A stretch of 64,000 nt of DNA, from the NCBI GenBank assembly GCA_018436725.1, contig JAHDKT010000018.1, positions 1-64,000 on the forward strand, given 5' to 3'. This document shows, piece after piece, positions 59,150 to 64,000 of the stretch; the first letter of the stretch is position 1, and each line of letters opens with the position of its first letter. Below the pieces are notes generated by a model. That model had not been told where the DNA came from and searched no databases. It worked only from the letters and a program-made list of their open reading frames with translations. Origin of the DNA: Synergistaceae bacterium (GTDB lineage Bacteria; Synergistota; Synergistia; Synergistales; Aminobacteriaceae). The position numbers and the translations under genes are program-made.

Positions 59150-61626
59150 AAAAGATGAAGATCGCTCTCGCCGGGCAGCCCAACTGCGGCAAGTCGACCG
59201 TTTTCAACGGATTGACGGGGGCGAAGCAGTACGTAGCCAACTACCCCGGCGTCACTGTGGAGAAGATGACGGGGTGGTATGCGCGGAACGGCGTGCAGGC
59301 GGAGGTTGTGGATCTTCCCGGAACATACAGCCTGACCTCCTACTCTCCGGAGGAACGGGTGTCCCGAGACTTTTTGCTTCACGAGAACCCATCCGTCGTG
59401 ATCAACGTCCTCGATGCGTCGAATCTGCAGCGGAGTCTCTACCTTACCTTCCAACTTCTTGAGATGCGCATTCCCCTCGTGATGAATCTCAACATGATGG
59501 ATGCGGCCGAGGACGCCGGTATGCGGATCGAGGTCGACGGGCTGGCTCGCGCTCTCGGTGTGCCGGTTGTCCCTACGGTTATGAAAACGGGACGAGGGAA
59601 AGAGGGGCTCTACGACGTTGTGGAGCGCGTCGCCCGTGCCGGCGGAGGAGAGGCGGAAACGCCGCTTCTCGAGTACCCCGCCCTTGAAGGCGCTCTGCGG
59701 AAGCTCTCTGAAATGATTGCCGAAGAGAACGGCATGTTTGCGGCGTATCCTTCGCGTTGGCTGGCGGTCAAGCTGCTTGAAGGAGACCGCGAGGCGATGC
59801 GTCTGGCCCGTGAGGCGACGGCGGGAGGAGAAAAAATCGCCGACGCGGCGAACGCGTTTCGCGAGTCGTTCGAGGCGGAGCACGGGGAGGCCGCCGACGT
59901 CTATATCGCCCGCTCCCGCTACCGGAAAGCCGCCGAGGTGGCAGGGAAGTTCGTCGTTCGAAGAGACACGGCAAGGGCGACGCTTACGAGCCGCATCGAC
60001 AACGTTGTCTGTCACAAAATTACGGGCCCCCTGTTTCTTCTCGGCGTGATCTATGCGCTCTACTTTCTGTCGATCGTCCAAGGGTACAAGTTGACGAACT
60101 ATACCTGGCCTCTGCTTGCCGCTCTTCGTGATTTCGTCGAATCCCTGCTTCCCTCGACCGGATTAATCGATGTCCCTCTTCTGCGGGCCTTCGCGCTCTG
60201 GTTCGTTGACAGCATCAACGCGCTGTTGAACTATATTCCCATCTTCTTCATTCTCTTCGGCCTCATCGCCGTGCTCGAAGACAGTGGATACATGCCGCGT
60301 ATGGCCTTCATCATGGACAAGGTGCTGAGCCGTTTCGGACTTCACGGGCAGTCGACGCTCTCCATGGTGCTCGGCGGCGTGGTGGTGGGCGGATGCGCCG
60401 TCCCGGCGGTGATGTCCACCAAGGGAATTCCCGACGAACGGTCGCGCCTTGCGACGATCCTCACCATCCCGATGCTGAACTGCCTCGCCAAGACGCCGCT
60501 GTACATCCTGCTCATCAATATCTACTTCGCCGGAAGCAAGGACGTCTCCATGTTCTTCATCTCGACGGTCAGTCTGCTGCTGGTGCTCCCCGTGGCGAAG
60601 ATTCTCACGATGACCGTGCTGAAGAGCAAAGAGACCGCCCCGTTCATCATGGAGATGCCCTCGTACCACATGCCCACGGTGCGCGGTGTTTTGGGCAGAG
60701 CCGTCGAGCGGGTTTGGCTCTACGTGCGGAAGATCACCACCGTCGTGGCGGCCGTCTCCGTGGTTCTTTTCGCGCTGCTCCAGTTCCCCGGTCTTTCGGA
60801 GGAAAGCCGCGCCCGTTACGAGGAGCGGAAGGACGCGGCCGTGGCCGAGTTTCAGCGCTCGACGGAAGGCAACGCTCTGGCCGGGGGACTCGACGAAGAG
60901 GGAATACTCGGATTGGCGCGCTACAGCGACGCCTTCCGGGCGGCGAGGATGAAGGTGAAGACCCCGGAGGATTCCGAAGCGATGGCTCGCGACTTCGAGG
61001 CGCGTAATCCTGCTTTTTACAAAGTTCTGCAGGACAGGCGCGACCCGGCGGCCAAACAGGCGAACGCCGCTCTGCGAACGCTCGTCGACGAACGGCGCAC
61101 CATCATGCTCAAGATGCGGAAAGAGCAGATCGAAACGAGCGTTCTCGGGACAGTCGGCAAGGCGATGGAGCCCTTTTCGAAATGGGCCGGGTTCAACTGG
61201 CGGGTGAATGTCGCCATTCTCAGTACTCTGGCGGCGAAGGAGAGCAGCGTGGCGACGCTTGGCTCGCTCTACCAGCAGGAAGAGGGGGGCGAAAGCGAGG
61301 CGCTGGAGAAACGGATGGCTTCCGGAGAGTCCGACCTGACGCCGCTGCACGCGCTCGCTCTGATGCTCTTCATGGTGATGTGTCCGCCCTGCTTCCCGAC
61401 GGTGATCGCCGTGAAGGTGCAGACCGGTTCCACGAAATGGATGCTGTTTTCGTTTTTCTATCCGCTGGTTCTCGGCCTGTCGGCGGCGGTGCTCGTCTTT
61501 TCCGGCGGGACTGCTCTGGGGCTGACGGGCGAGCAGGCGATGTGGGTTTTCTACGGGATGGCTCTTCTTCTGACCCTGGCGATGGGGTTTGTTGGAAACG
61601 GTCGCTCCGCGGAGCACGGGAGGTGA
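59146..61626 (+). CDS. feoB: Ferrous iron transporter FeoB
   Basis: 826 residues from ATG 59146 (overlapping feoA). The N-terminal G domain has GQPNCGKST (G1), a switch region YPGVTVE, DLPGTYSL (G3) and NMMD (G4). The membrane part has the two Gate regions (GGVVVGGCAVPAVMSTK and TIPMLNCLAKTPLY; later LSTLAAKESSVATLGSLY). About 110 hydrophilic residues lie between helices (near nt 60800-61150), longer than in E. coli FeoB. It imports Fe(II) at the inner membrane. It heads a row of four further genes that fit iron handling. Confidence 0.97.
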   Translation: MKKMKIALAGQPNCGKSTVFNGLTGAKQYVANYPGVTVEKMTGWYARNGVQAEVVDLPGTYSLTSYSPEERVSRDFLLHENPSVVINVLDASNLQRSLYLTFQLLEMRIPLVMNLNMMDAAEDAGMRIEVDGLARALGVPVVPTVMKTGRGKEGLYDVVERVARAGGGEAETPLLEYPALEGALRKLSEMIAEENGMFAAYPSRWLAVKLLEGDREAMRLAREATAGGEKIADAANAFRESFEAEHGEAADVYIARSRYRKAAEVAGKFVVRRDTARATLTSRIDNVVCHKITGPLFLLGVIYALYFLSIVQGYKLTNYTWPLLAALRDFVESLLPSTGLIDVPLLRAFALWFVDSINALLNYIPIFFILFGLIAVLEDSGYMPRMAFIMDKVLSRFGLHGQSTLSMVLGGVVVGGCAVPAVMSTKGIPDERSRLATILTIPMLNCLAKTPLYILLINIYFAGSKDVSMFFISTVSLLLVLPVAKILTMTVLKSKETAPFIMEMPSYHMPTVRGVLGRAVERVWLYVRKITTVVAAVSVVLFALLQFPGLSEESRARYEERKDAAVAEFQRSTEGNALAGGLDEEGILGLARYSDAFRAARMKVKTPEDSEAMARDFEARNPAFYKVLQDRRDPAAKQANAALRTLVDERRTIMLKMRKEQIETSVLGTVGKAMEPFSKWAGFNWRVNVAILSTLAAKESSVATLGSLYQQEEGGESEALEKRMASGESDLTPLHALALMLFMVMCPPCFPTVIAVKVQTGSTKWMLFSFFYPLVLGLSAAVLVFSGGTALGLTGEQAMWVFYGMALLLTLAMGFVGNGRSAEHGR

Positions 61627-61708
61627 CGGCCATAGAATCATCCGCGCGTTTTTGTTTACGGGCAAGTCCTTCAAGGGCTTGAAAACTGTCTTCAGGAGGG
61701 TGTTCACT

Positions 61709-62032
61709 ATGAAAAGAAACATGATGTCCGTTCTGCTTGCAATAGCGTTTTCCTTTGTTTTGGTCGGCGCGGCGTTCGCGCATACCCCGCTCTTCACGTG
61801 CTGGGACAACGGCGACGGAACGATCTCGTGCGAGGGAGGCTTCTCCGACGGTTCTTCCGCGGCGGGAGTGGAGATCCGTGTGGAGAAGAAAGGCGGAGGC
61901 GTCATATCCTCCGCGAAGCTCGACAAGTTCGGCGAGGCGACGTTCGATCGTCCGGACGTTCCCTTCGTGGTTGTCTTCGACGGCGGACCCGGGCACTCCA
62001 TCGAGGTGCAGGGCGAGAGCATCGTCAAGTAG
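61709..62032 (+). CDS. Small periplasmic protein of the Feo cluster
   Basis: 107 residues. ATG 61709 has AGGAGGG upstream. Signal peptide (MMSVLLAIAFSFVLVGAAFA), then a mature part starting HTPLFTCWDNGDGTISCEGG with two cysteines and an N-terminal histidine, followed by a beta-sandwich-like sequence (VEIRVEKKGGGVISSAKLD). Proteins of this kind accompany metal transporters and may bind metal through the terminal His and Cys. I do not know a named family. It lies between feoB and a DUF4198 gene. Confidence 0.75.
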   Translation: MKRNMMSVLLAIAFSFVLVGAAFAHTPLFTCWDNGDGTISCEGGFSDGSSAAGVEIRVEKKGGGVISSAKLDKFGEATFDRPDVPFVVVFDGGPGHSIEVQGESIVK

Positions 62033-62122
62033 CGGACGTTCTTGAGACAGTCCGGCCTCGGAAGCTTTTATCCGGGGAATTCGGCAGGCAGTGATTTTCG
62101 ATATGAAAGGGGTATTTTTACT

Positions 62123-62917
62123 ATGAAAAAAATCGTGCTTCTGGCCGCTCTGGCCGTTCTTTCTTTTGCGTTTCCCGCCTTCGCGCACTTCCAGATGGTC
62201 TATACTCCCGAACCATTGCTCGAAAAGGGCGCCGAGATCGACCTGAAACTGGTCTTCACACATCCTTTCGAGGCCGGGCATACCATGGCGATGGGGCAGC
62301 CCGAGGAGTTTTTCGTTGTGAACAAGGAGCGCCGGACGGACCTCCTCAAGACGCTATCTCCCATCATGTGGGCGGGCGAGAACATGGCGAAGGCCTACGA
62401 GGCGAAATATGCGGTCCGCGGAATGGGCGACTACGTCTTTTGCCTCGTCCCCGCGCCGTACTACGAGAAGCTTGAGGACGCATACATTCAGCAGATCACG
62501 AAGGTGATCGTCAACAACGGCGGTCTTCCCACCGATTGGGACGCCGAGATCGGACTCAAGGCGGAAATCGTTCCCCTGGACAAGCCGTACGCTCTGTGGA
62601 CCGGCAACGTCTTCCGCGGGATCGTGAAAGGGAACGGCGAACCGATTCCCTTCGCGGAGATCGAAGTCGAGTATCTGAACCACGAGCCCCTGATGGAGAA
62701 GAACGCTTTCGACAAGAAGGCGAAGGTGGAAGCGCCCCATGACGTCTTCGCTACGCTTACGATCAAGGCGAATGCGCAGGGAGAGTTCGCTTTCGGCATC
62801 CCCCGGGCGGGGTGGTGGGGATTCTGCGCCCTCGGCGCCGGGCCCGACAGCGAGTTCAACGGCAAGGAGCTTTCCCAGGACGCCGTCATCTGGGTTCAGG
62901 CAACGGATATGAAGTAG
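62123..62917 (+). CDS. Periplasmic DUF4198-family protein, metal-transport associated
   Basis: 264 residues: signal peptide (IVLLAALAVLSFAFPAFA), then HFQMVYTPEPLLEKGAEIDL, VFTHPFEAGHTMAMGQP, YVFCLVPAPYYEK and a C-terminal Ig-like part ending GWWGFCALGAG. The pattern fits DUF4198, a periplasmic family found with nickel, cobalt and iron transporters, with the mature N-terminal His followed by HPFE as likely ligands. ATG 62123 has AAAGGGG upstream. It probably delivers or senses metal for FeoB or the ABC transporter downstream. Confidence 0.8.
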   Translation: MKKIVLLAALAVLSFAFPAFAHFQMVYTPEPLLEKGAEIDLKLVFTHPFEAGHTMAMGQPEEFFVVNKERRTDLLKTLSPIMWAGENMAKAYEAKYAVRGMGDYVFCLVPAPYYEKLEDAYIQQITKVIVNNGGLPTDWDAEIGLKAEIVPLDKPYALWTGNVFRGIVKGNGEPIPFAEIEVEYLNHEPLMEKNAFDKKAKVEAPHDVFATLTIKANAQGEFAFGIPRAGWWGFCALGAGPDSEFNGKELSQDAVIWVQATDMK

Positions 62918-62924
62918 GTTCGTC

Positions 62925-63071
62925 ATGCGGGCCGACTCTGTTTTTGTCGCCCTTGTTACGCTTGCCGCCGCCGGGTATCTTTTCCGGCGGTGGCGGGCCG
63001 CCGCGAAGAAGGGCGGGGTATGCGACGGATGCTGCGGATGCGGTGGAGATGCGCAAAAGAAACACTGTGAA
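62925..63071 (+). CDS. FeoB-associated cysteine-rich membrane protein
   Basis: A 48-residue protein: one membrane helix (DSVFVALVTLAAAGYLF), a basic stretch (RRWRAAAKKGG) and a cysteine cluster (VCDGCCGCGGD). This is the layout of FeoB-associated Cys-rich membrane proteins, which follow feoB in many bacteria. It starts seven bases after the DUF4198 stop and no gene overlaps it. No strong ribosome-binding site; coupling to the gene before is likely. Confidence 0.75.
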
Positions 63072-63098
63072 AAATGATGACTGGAGATGACTTTGTTA

Positions 63099-64000
63099 TG
63101 AAAAGCGACAGCGCCTCCGCGACAAAGAAGAGCGGTATCGGGCGGCTGTTGGAGATCGCCGATGAAAAGCGCGGCCTCCTGGCAGGAGCATGTGTCTTAT
63201 CCGTAGCAAGCACCTTTCTAATGTTCGTTCCGTATGTGGCAGTGTACTATATCGCGGCGGAGCTGCTGAAAAACGCGGCCGCTCCTTCCGCCAACGACAT
63301 GGAAATCATCCGCCTGTGGGGGTGGAGGGCGCTCTGGTCGCTTCCGGCGGCGCTTCTCCTTCTATACGGCGGTATCATGGCCTCCCACGTGGCGGCCTTC
63401 CGCACGCTGTACGCCATCCGCATGCGGCTGGCGCGGCATCTTGCGGCGCTCCCTCTCGGGTACCATACGCGCGGCTCGAGCGGCGCGGTCAAGAAGACGC
63501 TGGAGTGGAGCGTGGAAAAAATAGAGAACTTCATCGCGCACCAGCTTCCGGATCTTGTCGGTGCGATCGTTTTCCCGGCGGTTCTGCTGGCGGGGATGTT
63601 CACTCTCGACTGGCGGCTCGCTTTGGCGTGCTTCATTCCTCTCGCCTCCGTCTACGTCTTCCAGTATATGGTGTTCTACGGTCCCGGCGCGAAGATGGCG
63701 GTGGGGGAGTATCACAACGCCCTGGAGAAGATGAACGCGGCGGGAATAGAGTTTGTTCGCGGAATGCCGGCGGTGAAGGTCTTCGGTTTGACCGTGGACA
63801 CCTTTTTCCGCTTTCACGCGTCCATCATGGAGTACCGCAACTGGGCAGTGGAGTATACCCGTTTCTGCAAGCGCCCCTACATCCTTTTCACCACCGTGCT
63901 GGCTTCTCTGCTGGCCTTCATCCTGCCCGTCGGCGTGCTGCTCTTGAGCGGACGCCCGCACGACGCGGCGCTCGCCCTGACTTTGACGCTCTTTCTCGTG
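63099..64000 (+). CDS. ABC transporter, membrane domain (3' end beyond the window)
   Basis: About 300 residues visible, open to the window edge. The translated part (DEKRGLLAGACVLSVASTFL, VPYVAVYYIAAELL, then RMRLARHLAALPLGYHTRGS and VFPAVLLAGMFTLDWRLALA) is the six-helix domain of a type IV ABC exporter-fold transporter; the ATPase domain must lie beyond the edge. It resembles the IrtAB/YbtPQ kind of half-transporters, which import siderophores or metal chelates. Position after feoAB and DUF4198 supports an iron role. ATG 63099 has TGGAGATG upstream; ATG 63075 is an alternative. Confidence 0.8.

Noticed and set aside
1-64000. CRISPR arrays, tRNA and rRNA genes
   Set aside because: No regularly spaced repeats, tRNA-like cloverleafs or rRNA segments were noticed by eye; a covariance-model scan was not possible.

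Overview
The window is about 60% GC and carries bacterial, mostly diderm gene content: periplasmic-glucan synthesis genes, many signal peptides, chemotaxis and c-di-GMP proteins, and EtfAB-linked 2-hydroxyacid oxidation. The mix of secreted ankyrin and TPR proteins, an Etf/lactate-dehydrogenase operon, a SorC-family regulator, a YkvI-type permease and a Feo cluster with periplasmic accessories would fit an anaerobic amino-acid or hydroxyacid fermenter, perhaps Synergistota. That placement is a recollection of gene content, not a measured phylogeny.

Layout. 1-5.3 kb: the end of a KilA-N protein and a type III restriction-modification pair in which both genes are damaged (amber codon near the start of mod; frameshift in res just before the nuclease motif). 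5.4-10.5 kb: tpx, a YkvI-like permease and an etfB-etfA-glcD operon on the minus strand. 10.9-16.5 kb: an HD-GYP protein, a divergent LsrR-like regulator and LsrF-like aldolase with a clear promoter and two matching operators, then nudC and an exported alpha/beta hydrolase. 16.5-30.4 kb: the most unusual region. Two exported TPR-type proteins precede a 2834-residue exported mosaic protein with five REWNNNA repeats, an acidic linker and a toxin-like C-terminus, followed by an exported ankyrin protein and a triple-repeat exported protein.

30.5-34.4 kb: a umuD-umuC pair in which UmuD lacks its catalytic residues, then AT-richer DNA with a decayed IS1182-like fragment, a frameshifted membrane gene and a second exported ankyrin gene. 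34.6-37.8 kb: a membrane protein and an exported BNR/Asp-box protein. 38.0-39.7 kb: a gene graveyard (Rpn-like and FCD/GntR fragments, a TctA C-terminus, a galactarate dehydratase with internal deletions) beside an intact DapA-family gene. This looks like the wreck of a sugar-acid catabolic operon. 40.9-44.6 kb: fliS, an MFS transporter, a third exported ankyrin gene and an acetyltransferase.

44.6-51.5 kb: an osmoregulated periplasmic glucan operon (opgG plus two opgH). Each opgH is preceded by a small overlapping gene that seems to encode the N-terminal cytoplasmic part of OpgH as a separate protein. A 35-codon ORF leads the second unit. 51.6-58.0 kb: a Cache-PAS-GGDEF-EAL protein, a HAD hydrolase, an MCP fragment and an intact MCP. 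58.2-64.0 kb: an iron locus (Cys-rich DUF2325 protein, feoA, feoB, two periplasmic proteins, a Cys-rich FeoB-associated protein and the start of an ABC exporter-fold transporter) marked by three copies of an 18-bp inverted-repeat operator. No rRNA, tRNA or CRISPR array was recognised.
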